Positions 34,845 through 42,797 of a stretch of 64,000 nt of DNA are shown here, piece by piece. The DNA lies in NCBI GenBank assembly GCA_964574325.1, contig CAZNMY010000017.1, positions 14,828 through 78,827 on the forward strand, written 5' to 3'. Made by a program: the position numbers and the translations under genes. Below the pieces are notes generated by a model. It made no database searches and was not told the DNA's origin. It saw nothing but the letters and a program-made list of their open reading frames with translations. Numbering within the stretch: the stretch's first letter is position 1; every line of letters begins with the position of its first letter. The DNA is from CAMDPA01 sp964574325. Its GTDB lineage: Bacteria; Pseudomonadota; Alphaproteobacteria; Rhizobiales; Hyphomicrobiaceae.

Positions 34845-35783
34845 ATGAAAGCCCCGGATCTTAAAGGCCTCGTTCCCGCGCCGGTGACCCCCCTGACCCG
34901 CGACGGCGCCGTCGATCACGCAGCAATCAAGAAGCTCGGCTCCTGGCTCGGCGGCGTCAAAGGCGTCAAGGGCCTGACCGTTCTGGGCCACGCCGGCGAA
35001 GGTACATTCTTCAGCCAGGACGAGCAGGTCGCCGTCATCGAGAGCTTCGTGCAGTCGACCAACGGCAAATGCCCCGTCATCGCCGGCATCACGCTCGAAG
35101 GCACCAAGGTCGCCGCTGCGGAGGCCAAACGCGCCGTCAAGGCCGGGGCCCAGGCCGGTCTCGTTTATCCCTCACACGGCTGGCTCCGCTTCGGGTACCA
35201 GAAGGGCGCCGCCCAGGACCGCTACAAGGCAATCTACGAGGAGAGTGGACTGCCGCTGATCCTGTTCCAGTACCCGGACAACACCAAGGCGACCTACAAT
35301 CTCGAAACGCAACTTGAAATCTCCGCGCAACCCGGCGTGTTCGCAATGAAGAACGGCGTGCGCAACATGAAGCGTTGGGACACCGAGATTCCGGTGATCC
35401 GCAAGGAGCGCCCGAACCTTACGATCCTGACCTGCCACGACGAGTGGCTGTTGCCGACGATGTTCGATGTCGATGGCGCGCTGGTCGGTTACGGCTGCCT
35501 CACGCCCGAGCCGCTGGTCGAGTTGATCGCGGCAGGCAAGGCTGGCGACTACAAAAAGGCGCGCGCCATCCACGACCAGCTGCTGCCGGTGACGAAGTCC
35601 GTCTATCACCGCGGTTCACACATGGAGGGCACCGTCGCGCTCAAGCACGGCCTCGTGGCACGCGGCATCCTGGACCACGCGACAGTCCGCTCGCCGCTCT
35701 TGCCGCTGGCTGCCGGGGCCGACAGGGAGATCGCGGACGCGCTGCGATCGGCCGGTCTGATCATGAAGCAGGCCGCCGAATAA
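34845..35783 (+). CDS. DapA-family (DHDPS/NAL) lyase or aldolase
   Basis: 312 residues. The fold is the class I TIM barrel: PAPVTPLTRDGAVDHAAIKK (11-30), then VLGHAGEGTFFS (46-57) where DapA proper has a GTTGE-type loop, ILFQYPD with Tyr143, and the Schiff-base Lys169 in VFAMKNG. Tyr and Lys are both in place, so it is a working class I lyase. The changed GHAGEG loop argues against lysine biosynthesis. Related catabolic enzymes act on keto-deoxy sugar acids, hydroxyprolines or aromatic pyruvates. It is followed by a Bug receptor 70 bases downstream, and a LysR regulator is divergent. Confidence 0.85.
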   Translation: MKAPDLKGLVPAPVTPLTRDGAVDHAAIKKLGSWLGGVKGVKGLTVLGHAGEGTFFSQDEQVAVIESFVQSTNGKCPVIAGITLEGTKVAAAEAKRAVKAGAQAGLVYPSHGWLRFGYQKGAAQDRYKAIYEESGLPLILFQYPDNTKATYNLETQLEISAQPGVFAMKNGVRNMKRWDTEIPVIRKERPNLTILTCHDEWLLPTMFDVDGALVGYGCLTPEPLVELIAAGKAGDYKKARAIHDQLLPVTKSVYHRGSHMEGTVALKHGLVARGILDHATVRSPLLPLAAGADREIADALRSAGLIMKQAAE

Positions 35784-35853
35784 ATTGCTCGCGGGGCGGC
35801 GATCCCAGTCGCCGCCCTACGTGCTTGCGTCAAAAAATCAAGGGAGGAATCGA

Positions 35854-36837
35854 ATGCTTTCCCGCCGCGACATCTTGAACTCGGCTGCCGTTCTCACCGG
35901 AGTTGCAGCGACGTCACCGTTTGCCATGGCGCAGGGCGCCAAGCTGCCTGACCGGCCAATCCGCATCATCGTGCCGTTCGCGGCCGGAGGCGGTGTCGAC
36001 GTCTATGCGCGTCTCCTCGCTGACACGATCTCGAAGCAGACCGACGCGAGCTTCGTCATCGACAATCGTGCAGGCGGCAGCGGCACTGTCGGCGGCAACG
36101 CAGTCCGCACGGCCACGACAGACGGGACAACTCTGCTGTTCTCAGCGGCGACGCACGTGATGGCGCGCCACGTCATGAAGAACGCGCCATATAATCCGCT
36201 TGCCGAGTTCTCTCCGATCGCCCGCGTTGGCGAAGCCCCGATGCTGCTCGTCATGGCATCGAACCAGAAGCCGAAAACTGTTGCCGAGCTGGTTGCTGCG
36301 ATGAAAGCCGCGCCGGACAAGTGGACGTTCGGCACTGCCGCGCTCGGCGCTCCCGGCCATCTCGCAACGATCGCGCTCAATCAGTCCGCCGGGGTGAACG
36401 CGACGATTCTCCCCTACCGTGGCACTGCGCCGGCGCTCAATGACGTCGCCGGAGGGCACATTCAGCTTCTCATCGACCCAGTGCTGGCACTCCTACCGAT
36501 GGCGCAGGAGAAGAAGGTGATCGGCCTTGCTGTCACGTCGGCCAAGCGCACACGACTTGCGCCCGACATCCCTACGATTGCCGAGAGCGGTCTCCCCGGC
36601 TTCGATCACGCCTCGTGGTACGGTGTGTGGGGCCCCAAGGCGATGGCGCCCGATCTCATCGCCAAGCTGAACGTCATGTTCGCCGCGGCCGTAAAGAAGC
36701 TCGCTGCGGAACAGCGTCTCGCCAAGCTCGGCATCGAACCCGTCGTCGAGGAGCCTGCTCAGTTCGCCGCCTTTGCTGCCAAGTACGTGGCCCAAAATGC
36801 CGGTCTGCTCAAAGCCGCGAGTTTCGAGCCGCTCTGA
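35854..36837 (+). CDS. Periplasmic Bug/TctC-type solute receptor
   Basis: 327 residues, AGGGAGGA before the ATG. The signal peptide begins LSRRDILNSAAVLTG, so a Tat-type export is possible, with cleavage near FAMAQG (27). PDRPIRIIVPFAAGGGVDVY (33-52) and VIDNRAGGSGTVGG (about 66-79) are the two Bug pocket motifs. It is downstream of the DapA-family gene and almost certainly in the same operon, so its ligand is likely to be the acid that enzyme breaks down. No tctAB genes are present. Confidence 0.88.
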   Translation: MLSRRDILNSAAVLTGVAATSPFAMAQGAKLPDRPIRIIVPFAAGGGVDVYARLLADTISKQTDASFVIDNRAGGSGTVGGNAVRTATTDGTTLLFSAATHVMARHVMKNAPYNPLAEFSPIARVGEAPMLLVMASNQKPKTVAELVAAMKAAPDKWTFGTAALGAPGHLATIALNQSAGVNATILPYRGTAPALNDVAGGHIQLLIDPVLALLPMAQEKKVIGLAVTSAKRTRLAPDIPTIAESGLPGFDHASWYGVWGPKAMAPDLIAKLNVMFAAAVKKLAAEQRLAKLGIEPVVEEPAQFAAFAAKYVAQNAGLLKAASFEPL

Positions 36838-36949
36838 GCAGGGTGCTTCTGTCCGGCCAGGGGCGGACATCCTGCCAGATGACCACTCGGTGGTCGTCCG
36901 GGTCATCCGGAGCAACACTGTCCGACCCGTTCCGTCGCCGCAAGATGCT
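36838..36949. terminator. Hairpins between convergent Bug receptor and mtgA genes
   Basis: TGTCCG (36850-36855) pairs with CGGACA (36864-36869), and GACCAC (36881-36886) with GTGGTC (36890-36895). The second has a three-base loop. No T-run follows either, so they could be factor-dependent or bidirectional end points for the converging transcripts. Confidence 0.4.
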
Positions 36950-37735
36950 CTACCGCAAGGCACAGGCGGCACGGTTGCCGACGAGGCGGGCGCGGCGTTC
37001 CACGACGCTCGCCACCCGCAACATGCGCTGACTCGGCTGGCTCGGAACCCGCACCCCCGGGTTCGGCAGCGCGACCGCGAGCAGAGCCGCCTCCCGCTCC
37101 GTCAGATTGCGGGCGGATTTCCGGAAATAGCGCTGTGCTGCAGCTTCCGCGCCGAAGATGCCGGGTCCCCATTCCGCGATGTTGAGATACACTTCCATCA
37201 CGCGCGCCTTCGGCCACATCGCATCGATACCGTAGGCGATCGGGATCTCGATCGCCTTGCGCACATAGCTGCGGGAATTCCACAGGAACAGGTTCTTGGC
37301 GACCTGCATCGTGATCGTGCTGCCACCCCGGCTCACCTCCTCGCCGGTGGTCTCGGCCTGCTCCATCACGGCTTCGAGCTCCTTCAGATCCACCCCACTG
37401 TGGAAGCAGAACTGATTGTCTTCCGAGGCGATCACGGCACGAACGAGATTGGGAGAGATCGCGGAAAGGGGCACCCAGCGCCGATCGATCGCGGTGCCGG
37501 CGAGCTGCTGGTTCCAGATCAGGGTAGAGCCCGGGGGATCGACGCTGCGCAGGACGAACACGAGGCCGGCCACGATCAGCGCGGGCACGCCGAGCACGAC
37601 GATCAGCAGCCCCGATCCCGAGATGAGCGAGGTGCGCAGGCAGGGCAGGATGCTGGCAGCCAGACGCGCACCGACGGAACGGCGGGCGCCGTTCGTCCGG
37701 CGAAGGGAAGTCGCGGGCTCGCTGGTGTCGCGCAT
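36950..37735 (-). CDS. mtgA: Monofunctional peptidoglycan glycosyltransferase
   Basis: 261 residues from the ATG at 37735. One TM helix (about 38-63) anchors a GT51 domain: VIASEDNQFCFHSGVD (101-116) with catalytic Glu105, then RGGSTITMQVAKNLFLW (about 136-152), then KARVMEVYLNIAEWGPGIFG. These are the GT51 motifs that polymerise lipid II into glycan strands. No transpeptidase domain follows, which defines MtgA. It is divergent from the polyprenyl diphosphate synthase gene, 120 bases apart; that enzyme feeds isoprenoid synthesis, from which the lipid carrier is made. Ribosome site is weak. Confidence 0.9.
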   Translation of the reverse strand: MRDTSEPATSLRRTNGARRSVGARLAASILPCLRTSLISGSGLLIVVLGVPALIVAGLVFVLRSVDPPGSTLIWNQQLAGTAIDRRWVPLSAISPNLVRAVIASEDNQFCFHSGVDLKELEAVMEQAETTGEEVSRGGSTITMQVAKNLFLWNSRSYVRKAIEIPIAYGIDAMWPKARVMEVYLNIAEWGPGIFGAEAAAQRYFRKSARNLTEREAALLAVALPNPGVRVPSQPSQRMLRVASVVERRARLVGNRAACALR

Positions 37736-37854
37736 GCTCGTGAAATCGTGAAGATAGGGTGCTATATCGCCGGACGTTCGGGAGCCCGTGAGAGTTCCCT
37801 CGGGAAGTGGCGCAATACTGAAAGTCCGAGTTCGACAATGCATATAGGGCATAG

Positions 37855-38766
37855 ATGACGTTCGAAAAAAGGCTGGAGACACGGGCGTCGGAGATCGAGA
37901 CGGAGTTGTCCGGGGTTCTCGATCGTGCGGCCTCAGCTGGTGCGGGCCTGCCGCCCCGGCTCGCCGACGCGATGCGCCACGCCGTGATGTCGGGTGGCAA
38001 GCGCATCCGCCCGTTCCTGGTGACGGAAACCGCGACCGCGCTCGGGGCCAACGCCGCCGACGCCCGGCCGGCCGCGGTCGCCCTCGAGCTGGTGCACTGT
38101 TATTCGCTCGTCCACGACGACCTTCCCGCCATGGACAACGACGAATTGCGCCGGGGCAAGCCCACCGTGTGGAAAGCCTACGACGAATGGACCGCGATCC
38201 TCGCGGGCGACGCCCTGCTGACGCTGGCGTTCGAGCATCTGGGGAAAGCGGCCTGCCCCACATTCGACGACCGGCAGCGGCTCGCCATTGTGACCGGACT
38301 GGCGCTCGCCTCGGGTGGACGCGGAATGGTCGGCGGCCAGTGTATCGATCTGGAAGCCGACAAGCTCGGCCAGCCCGAGGTGCTCACACGGGCCCACGTT
38401 CGACGACTGCAGGGGATGAAGACCGGCGCATTGTTCCGTTTCGCCTGCGAAGCCGGCGCCGTCATCGCGCGGGCAAGCGCCGAGGACACCGCTGCAATGG
38501 CGCGGTTCGGCGCCGAACTCGGTGAAGCGTTCCAGCTCGCCGATGACATTCTGGACATCGAGGGCGACGCGGAAACCGTCGGCAAAGCGACCGCCAAGGA
38601 TGCAGCCGCGGGAAAGGCGACACTGGTCGCCCTCGATGGGCTTGCCGCCGCCCGCGCGCACCTGGCCGAAATCGAGCGCAGGGCCCTCGCGGAAATCGCC
38701 GCGTTCGGCACCCGGACCGATGTCTTGCGCGAAACGCTCCGCTTCGCCTGCGCACGGCGCAAATGA
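37855..38766 (+). CDS. ispA: Short-chain polyprenyl diphosphate synthase (farnesyl/geranylgeranyl type)
   Basis: 303 residues. The first Asp-rich motif is DDLPAMD (88-94) and the second DDILD (230-234), which bind the magnesium and diphosphates. SGGKRIRPFL (46-55) binds IPP. The DDxxxxD form of the first motif and the small residues before it are typical of bacterial FPP synthases (IspA), although geranylgeranyl synthesis cannot be excluded. No dxs gene follows, which is its frequent neighbour. A palindromic repeat copy begins 10 bases after the stop and may act in transcript ending. Confidence 0.88.
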   Translation: MTFEKRLETRASEIETELSGVLDRAASAGAGLPPRLADAMRHAVMSGGKRIRPFLVTETATALGANAADARPAAVALELVHCYSLVHDDLPAMDNDELRRGKPTVWKAYDEWTAILAGDALLTLAFEHLGKAACPTFDDRQRLAIVTGLALASGGRGMVGGQCIDLEADKLGQPEVLTRAHVRRLQGMKTGALFRFACEAGAVIARASAEDTAAMARFGAELGEAFQLADDILDIEGDAETVGKATAKDAAAGKATLVALDGLAAARAHLAEIERRALAEIAAFGTRTDVLRETLRFACARRK

Positions 38767-38775
38767 ACCAGAACA

Positions 38776-38807
38776 CGTCATGGCCCGGTTCAGCCGGGCC
38801 ATCCACG
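38776..38807 (+). repeat. Palindromic repeat type A, copy 1
   Basis: 32 bases starting CGTCATGGCCCGG and ending CCGGGCCATCCACG, with a 9 bp stem and TTCAG loop. It is identical to the copy at 61275 and the exact reverse complement of the copy at 42048. It is followed 49 bases later by a type B palindrome, which together form a composite element. Confidence 0.9.
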
Positions 38808-38856
38808 ACACCTCGCGGTTGTGCCTCATTGCAGGAGATGCGGACCTCATCGGAGC

Positions 38857-38886
38857 CGTGGGCGGCCGCCTTCGCGGCCGTGACGG
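38857..38886 (+). repeat. Palindromic repeat type B, copy 1
   Basis: 30 bases starting CGTGGGCGGCCGCC and ending GCGGCCGTGACGG, with stem CGGCCGC/GCGGCCG and loop CTTC. It forms the second half of the composite begun at 38776. The first 21 bases recur, inverted, at 41981-42001. Confidence 0.85.
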
Positions 38887-38907
38887 TGCTTCGGCTCGGT
38901 GCTCTTG

Positions 38908-39804
38908 CTACTTGCGATCCGAGAGCAAGCGCGCGGCTTCCGCATCGTAGCGCTGCTCGCGCTCGTTCTGTTCGGCGAGGCCGACGGTCCGGTAGTAGGC
39001 GTCGAGACCGATCACGTGATCGCCCGTGTCGGCGAGCGAGCCGTCGCGCTTGGCGGTCTCGAGCATCCGGCGCACGCCTTCGGCCGCGGCGAACAGGCAC
39101 GCGGAGGGCAACGTCACACCGGCGACGCCGAGTGCGCCGAGTTCCTCCCACGACAGATGCCGCGTGCCGGCCGCGTTGCTCTGCGTGGCGATGTGCGGCC
39201 CCGGCACCTCCCTGACGACGCGGGCGATGTCGGCAGCCTTGTCGACACCTTGCGGCTTGGCGAAATCCGCGCCGGCTTCGAGATAGAGCCGGCAGCGGTC
39301 GATCGCAGCATCGAGACCGTCGAGCGCCATCACATCGGTGCGGGCGATGATGACCAGGTCGGGATCGCGGCGGGCAGCGAGGGCCGCGAGAATGCGTGCG
39401 ACCATCGTTTCGGGCGGCACGACCTGTTTGCCCGGCAGATAGCCGCAGCGGTTCGGAAACACCTGATCGGAAAACATGATTGCGGCGACACCGGCGGCCT
39501 CGAACGCGCGCACCATCTGGCGGACGTTGCCGGTGCCGCCGAAACCGGTGTCCGCGTCCGCCAGCACCGGCAGGTCGACCGCGCCGGCGATGCGCGCGTA
39601 ATGGTCGGCGTAGTCGCGCACGTTCGATTGCCCGCCATCGGCTTCGCCCATCATCGAGCCGATCGCGGCATAGCCGCCCGCGCCGACCGCCTCGAATCCG
39701 GCCGCCGCGATCAGCTTGGCCGACAGCGCGTCGTACGCGCCGGGCATCACGAGAAGCTCAGGGCTTGCGATGAGGTCGCGGAACCGGCGGCGAGTGGAGG
39801 TCAT
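38908..39804 (-). CDS. Isocitrate lyase/PEP mutase-superfamily enzyme
   Basis: 298 residues from the ATG at 39804 (MTSTRRRFRDLI); an ATG 14 codons upstream is the alternative. The alpha/beta barrel shows MPGAYDALSAKL (20-31), VLADADTGFGG (80-90) with the metal-binding Asp pair, and FPNRCGYLPGK (116-126). The active-site loop of lyases in this superfamily is normally K-R-C-G-H; here it is N-R-C-G-Y-L-P-G-K with the Cys kept. This fits the 2-methylisocitrate lyase/carboxyvinyl-carboxyphosphonate mutase-like branch rather than isocitrate lyase itself. Substrate unknown; C-C bond cleavage of an alpha-hydroxy or oxo acid is likely. Confidence 0.82.
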   Translation of the reverse strand: MTSTRRRFRDLIASPELLVMPGAYDALSAKLIAAAGFEAVGAGGYAAIGSMMGEADGGQSNVRDYADHYARIAGAVDLPVLADADTGFGGTGNVRQMVRAFEAAGVAAIMFSDQVFPNRCGYLPGKQVVPPETMVARILAALAARRDPDLVIIARTDVMALDGLDAAIDRCRLYLEAGADFAKPQGVDKAADIARVVREVPGPHIATQSNAAGTRHLSWEELGALGVAGVTLPSACLFAAAEGVRRMLETAKRDGSLADTGDHVIGLDAYYRTVGLAEQNEREQRYDAEAARLLSDRK

Positions 39805-40024
39805 GTCGTTGGCTATCCCGAGAGTTGCAGGCGAGATGCTGTGCATATGGGCCGCTGATTGCCAAGTCGGGCGGTCGTAAATTCGCGGCGAGGCCGCGAT
39901 GAGGGCCAGCCCTCACACTCCCGCTGGAGGGACACCCTCCAGACCGCCCGTCTTTTGGGACTTGAAGCAATTTCGCCCGATCTGTCGAACGACCTTCGCG
40001 TTCGCACCCGATCTCGCTTCCACG

Positions 40025-40056
40025 CCTTCACGGTCCGCGAAGGCGGACCACCCACG
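40025..40056 (-). repeat. Palindromic repeat type B, copy 2
   Basis: Read on the minus strand it starts CGTGGGTGGTCCGCC and ends GCGGACCGTGAAGG. The stem is GGTCCGC/GCGGACC (40032-40038 with 40043-40049), and the CTTC loop is seen as GAAG on the plus strand. Compared with copy 1 the stem has C-to-T changes matched by G-to-A on the other arm, so pairing is preserved. Confidence 0.75.
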
Positions 40057-40091
40057 ACACGCCTATGCTAGCCTGCACTTTCCATCGGTGG

Positions 40092-40123
40092 CGTGGATGG
40101 TCCGACCAAGTCGGACCATGACG
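40092..40123 (-). repeat. Palindromic repeat type A, copy 2 (variant stem)
   Basis: 32 bases starting CGTGGATGGTCCGAC and ending GTCGGACCATGACG on the plus strand. Ends CGTGGATGG and CCATGACG match the other type A copies, while the stem is changed with compensating pairs (10 bp, CAA loop). It lies 35 bases after type B copy 2, in the same order as in the composite at 41981-42079. Confidence 0.8.
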
Positions 40124-40157
40124 GCATCGCTGTGAATTCGGCGCGAGTCACTCGGGA

Positions 40158-40188
40158 TCGGGGTCAGACCCAGCGGGTCTGACCCCGA
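40158..40188. repeat. Perfect 14 bp stem hairpin
   Basis: TCGGGGTCAGACCC (40158-40171) and GGGTCTGACCCCGA (40175-40188) are exact inverted repeats around the loop AGC. There is no T-run, so it is not a standard terminator. It lies about 160 bases before the SDR start. Confidence 0.85.
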
Positions 40189-40349
40189 CTGCCATACCCC
40201 CACGATGGTTACCAAACGAACCATCCTGCACCCCGTCACGGTCCCGGATTGCCCGGGCCGCACGCAAGGATGCGCGTCAACTTGACGTTTTCCACGGCAA
40301 CCTCGAAGCTCCCGTAAAACGCCATTTCATTCAGGGAGAACGCACAGAC

Positions 40350-41201
40350 ATGGCAGATGCATCGGAGATCCCCAAAGGCCGCGGCCGGATGAAGGGGAAG
40401 GTCGTGCTCGTAATGGGCGCCGGTTCGGTGCTGCCGGGCTGGGGCAACGGCAAAGCCGCCGCGGTTCTCTACGCCGTCGAAGGCGCCGAGGTCATCGTCG
40501 TCGATGCCAAGGAGGAAGCGGCACAGGAGACCGCACGCATCATCGGCTCGGCCGGCGGCATCGCAACGGCGCTGACCGCCGACGCCACGTCGGAGGAGGA
40601 TGTCGCCCGCGTGGTCGATGCCTGCCGTGACGCCTATCGCCGGATCGATGTCCTGCACAACAACGTGGGCGGCTCCGGCACGGGACGCACCCTCGACGAC
40701 ATCACGCTGGCCGACTGGAACACGACGATCGCGCGCAACCTCACATCGGCGATGCTGTCCTGCCGCGCGGTGCTGCCGGTGATGGTCGCCCAAGGTGGCG
40801 GTGCGATGGTCAACGTGTCGTCGATCGCCTCGATCCGCCATCTCGGTGTTCCCTCTGCCGTCTATTCAGCGGGGAAGGCGGGGCTCAACGGCTTCACGCA
40901 GAACATCGCTCTGAACTATGCCGCTCGGGGCATTCGCGCGAATTGCGTGCTGCCGGGCTACATCGACACGCCGTTCATCCGGCGCACCATCGGCGGCAAA
41001 CCGAATTACGAACGCAAGGGCTTCAAAACGGCAGAGGAATATTCCGCCGCGCGCGACAAGTCGATCCCGATGGGCCGCATGGGAACCGGCTGGGACGTCG
41101 CATACGCCGCGCTGTTCCTGGCGAGCGACGACGCGGCCTACATCACCGGCACCACGCTCGTCGTCGACGGCGGCGTCACCGCAACCTGTCCCGGCGTTTG
41201 A
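40350..41201 (+). CDS. Short-chain dehydrogenase/reductase (atypical glycine motif)
   Basis: 283 residues, AGGGAGAA upstream. The nucleotide-binding loop reads VMGAGSVLPGWGNGKA (21-36), an expanded form of the SDR T-G-x-x-x-G-x-G motif. Further SDR marks are intact: VDAKEEAAQ after the second strand, HNNVGGSG in place of NNAG, VNVSSIAS with the catalytic Ser, and YSAGKAG with catalytic Tyr and Lys. It ends in GTTLVVDGG, usual for the family. An NAD(P)-dependent alcohol or ketone oxidoreductase is certain in outline; the substrate is not. A second SDR gene begins 14 bases after its stop. Confidence 0.87.
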   Translation: MADASEIPKGRGRMKGKVVLVMGAGSVLPGWGNGKAAAVLYAVEGAEVIVVDAKEEAAQETARIIGSAGGIATALTADATSEEDVARVVDACRDAYRRIDVLHNNVGGSGTGRTLDDITLADWNTTIARNLTSAMLSCRAVLPVMVAQGGGAMVNVSSIASIRHLGVPSAVYSAGKAGLNGFTQNIALNYAARGIRANCVLPGYIDTPFIRRTIGGKPNYERKGFKTAEEYSAARDKSIPMGRMGTGWDVAYAALFLASDDAAYITGTTLVVDGGVTATCPGV

Positions 41202-41215
41202 GGAGAGACGGCACG

Positions 41216-41974
41216 ATGGCAAAATCTTCGAAGAAGAACATCTTTCTCGTCACCGGAGCGGCCAGCGGCATCGGGGCCGCGGCCATCCGCCTGCTGCTCG
41301 CCGATGGGGCTCGCGTATGCGCAGCCGATATGCAGAAGATCGGGCTCGACGGCATCGCAGCGAAGCATCTCGACAACCTCACGACCATCCGCTGCGACGT
41401 ATCGCAGGAAGCCGATTGCAAGCGCGCCGTTGCCGACACCGTGAAGGCCTTCGGCGGGCTCGACAGTGTGCTGCATTTCGCCGGCATCCATTCGGTGAAG
41501 TCGTGGGAGGACCTCGACGCGGACGAGTTCGCCAAGCTCTACGCCGTCAACGTGATCGGCTCGTTCCTCATCACCAAGGCTGCCGGCCAGTACATGAAGA
41601 ACCATGGCGGCGGCGCTATCGTGATGACCGGTTCGGGTTCGATGAATGCGGGCGGCACCGGAGGCAACGGACGTGGCGGGCCTGCGTACACCGCGACCAA
41701 AGGCGCGATCGTCGCGCTGCACCGTTCGATGGCGCGCTCGCTCGGGCCGCATGGCATTCGCGTCAATGCGGTGAGCCCGGGCTCCACGACGACCGCGATG
41801 ACCGCCGACTACAGCGAGGAAGCGCTCGCCAACGTCGCCCGGCGAACGGCCCTCGGACGCATCGGCCGCGCCGAAGAGATAGCAGCGGTCGCGATCTTCC
41901 TGTGCTCCGACAAGGCGAGCTACATCTCCGGCGAGATCGTCAACGTCAACGGCGGCGGCAGCTTCGGGATTTGA
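41216..41974 (+). CDS. Short-chain dehydrogenase/reductase (classical)
   Basis: 252 residues, AGGAGAG before the ATG. TGAASGIG (13-20) binds the cofactor, HFAGIHS replaces the usual NNAG, IVMTGSGSMNAG carries the catalytic Ser, and YTATKGA the Tyr and Lys. It ends VNVNGGGSFGI. It is translated right after the first SDR, so both probably act on one pathway, for example successive oxidation of a hydroxy-acid. A composite palindromic repeat starts 7 bases after its stop. Confidence 0.88.
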   Translation: MAKSSKKNIFLVTGAASGIGAAAIRLLLADGARVCAADMQKIGLDGIAAKHLDNLTTIRCDVSQEADCKRAVADTVKAFGGLDSVLHFAGIHSVKSWEDLDADEFAKLYAVNVIGSFLITKAAGQYMKNHGGGAIVMTGSGSMNAGGTGGNGRGGPAYTATKGAIVALHRSMARSLGPHGIRVNAVSPGSTTTAMTADYSEEALANVARRTALGRIGRAEEIAAVAIFLCSDKASYISGEIVNVNGGGSFGI

Positions 41975-41980
41975 CGCCGC

Positions 41981-42001
41981 CCGCGAAGGCGGCCGCCCAC
42001 G
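41981..42001 (-). repeat. Palindromic repeat type B, copy 3 (partial)
   Basis: 21 bases, the exact reverse complement of the first 21 bases of type B copy 1 (CCGCGAAGGCGG... CCCACG on the plus strand). It lies between the SDR stop and a type A copy 46 bases later. Confidence 0.85.
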
Positions 42002-42047
42002 ACTCCTCTGAAATTCGGGACTACTGAAACTCGGCATAACTTCGAGT

Positions 42048-42079
42048 CGTGGATGGCCCGGCTGAACCGGGCCATGACG
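42048..42079 (-). repeat. Palindromic repeat type A, copy 3
   Basis: 32 bases starting CGTGGATGGCCCGG and ending CCGGGCCATGACG on the plus strand, exact reverse complement of the copies at 38776 and 61275. It lies in the space between convergent SDR and aldolase genes. Confidence 0.9.
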
Positions 42080-42110
42080 TGGGAAAGAATATTCGGCGTC
42101 AGCCTTGCGC

Positions 42111-42797
42111 CTAGCCTTGCGCTTTCTGGCCATAGGATTTGAAGCGCTCGATCACTTCGGCCATCTCCGCGGGTGGCAATAGCGCAGGGCGGCCCAGCGT
42201 GAGCACCTTGTAGTATTGCTCGGCAAGGATCTCGACTTCGGCGGCGAGTTCGAGCGCCTTCGCCGCCGAAGTCGCTATGGCGATCATGCCGTGATGCGCC
42301 ATCAGACATGCGTTGCGCTTTTCCAGTCCTTTCGCGACGTGACGCGCAAGCGCATCGGTGCCGAACGTCGCGTAGGGCACACACGGGATATCGTCGCCGC
42401 CAGCAACCGCAATCATATAGTGGAACGCCGGGATCGGCTTGCCCGTGCACGACAGCACGACGGCATGCATCGAGTGCGTGTGAACGACGGCGTGCATGTC
42501 GGGGCGTGCAGCGTAGACCGCCAGATGGAAATGCCATTCGCTCGAGGGTTTGCGCGATCCGGTAGCCTTTCCGCTCGCGTCGACGAACGTGACGTCTGCC
42601 GGCTGCAGGTCGTCGTAGGCCATGCCGGTCGGCGTGATCAGCATGCCATCGCGCCAGCGCCTGGAGACGTTGCCCGAGCGCCCGGGAGACAACCCTTGCC
42701 GGCTCATCTCCTGCGCGGTTGCGATCACCTCGCGGCGGGCCTGCGCCTCACTCTGCTCCTTCGGTTTCGCTGCCGATTTGCTCGATGCAGCCTTCAT
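42111..42797 (-). CDS. Class II aldolase/adducin-family protein
   Basis: 228 residues. SGNVSRRW (41-48) and ITPTGMAYDDL (54-64) form the phosphate/substrate pocket, SSEWHFHLAVY (85-95) gives the catalytic Glu87, and zinc ligands are His106, His108 (VVHTHS) and a His in AHHGM (168-169). Family members are fuculose- or ribulose-phosphate aldolases and epimerases, and some decarboxylases. Its ATG overlaps the stop of the ABC exporter gene by 4 bases (ATGA), so it is translated together with it, an odd pairing for a sugar aldolase. The sugar specificity is not evident. Confidence 0.85.
   Translation of the reverse strand: MKAASSKSAAKPKEQSEAQARREVIATAQEMSRQGLSPGRSGNVSRRWRDGMLITPTGMAYDDLQPADVTFVDASGKATGSRKPSSEWHFHLAVYAARPDMHAVVHTHSMHAVVLSCTGKPIPAFHYMIAVAGGDDIPCVPYATFGTDALARHVAKGLEKRNACLMAHHGMIAIATSAAKALELAAEVEILAEQYYKVLTLGRPALLPPAEMAEVIERFKSYGQKAQG

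Larger units (their letters stand above)
39805..40349. other. Long intergenic region packed with palindromes
   Basis: 545 bases between the divergent PEP mutase-like and SDR genes with no plausible gene. It contains, in order, an 8 bp stem palindrome CTGGAGGG-ACA-CCCTCCAG (39924-39942), a type B repeat (40025-40056), a type A repeat (40092-40123), and a 14 bp stem hairpin (40158-40188). The promoter of the SDR operon must lie in the last 150 bases, with AGGGAGAA as its ribosome site. Confidence 0.6.

Noticed and set aside
35854..35931. Clear Tat substrate
   Set aside because: SRRDIL recalls a twin-arginine motif, but Bug receptors are normally Sec-exported and the motif is incomplete, so I left the route open.
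40158..40188. Rho-independent terminator
   Set aside because: The stem is strong but no T-run follows on either strand, and no gene ends close by in the right orientation.
41938..42110. Small gene between SDR and aldolase
   Set aside because: The space is filled by a composite palindromic repeat; frames here are not conserved-looking.
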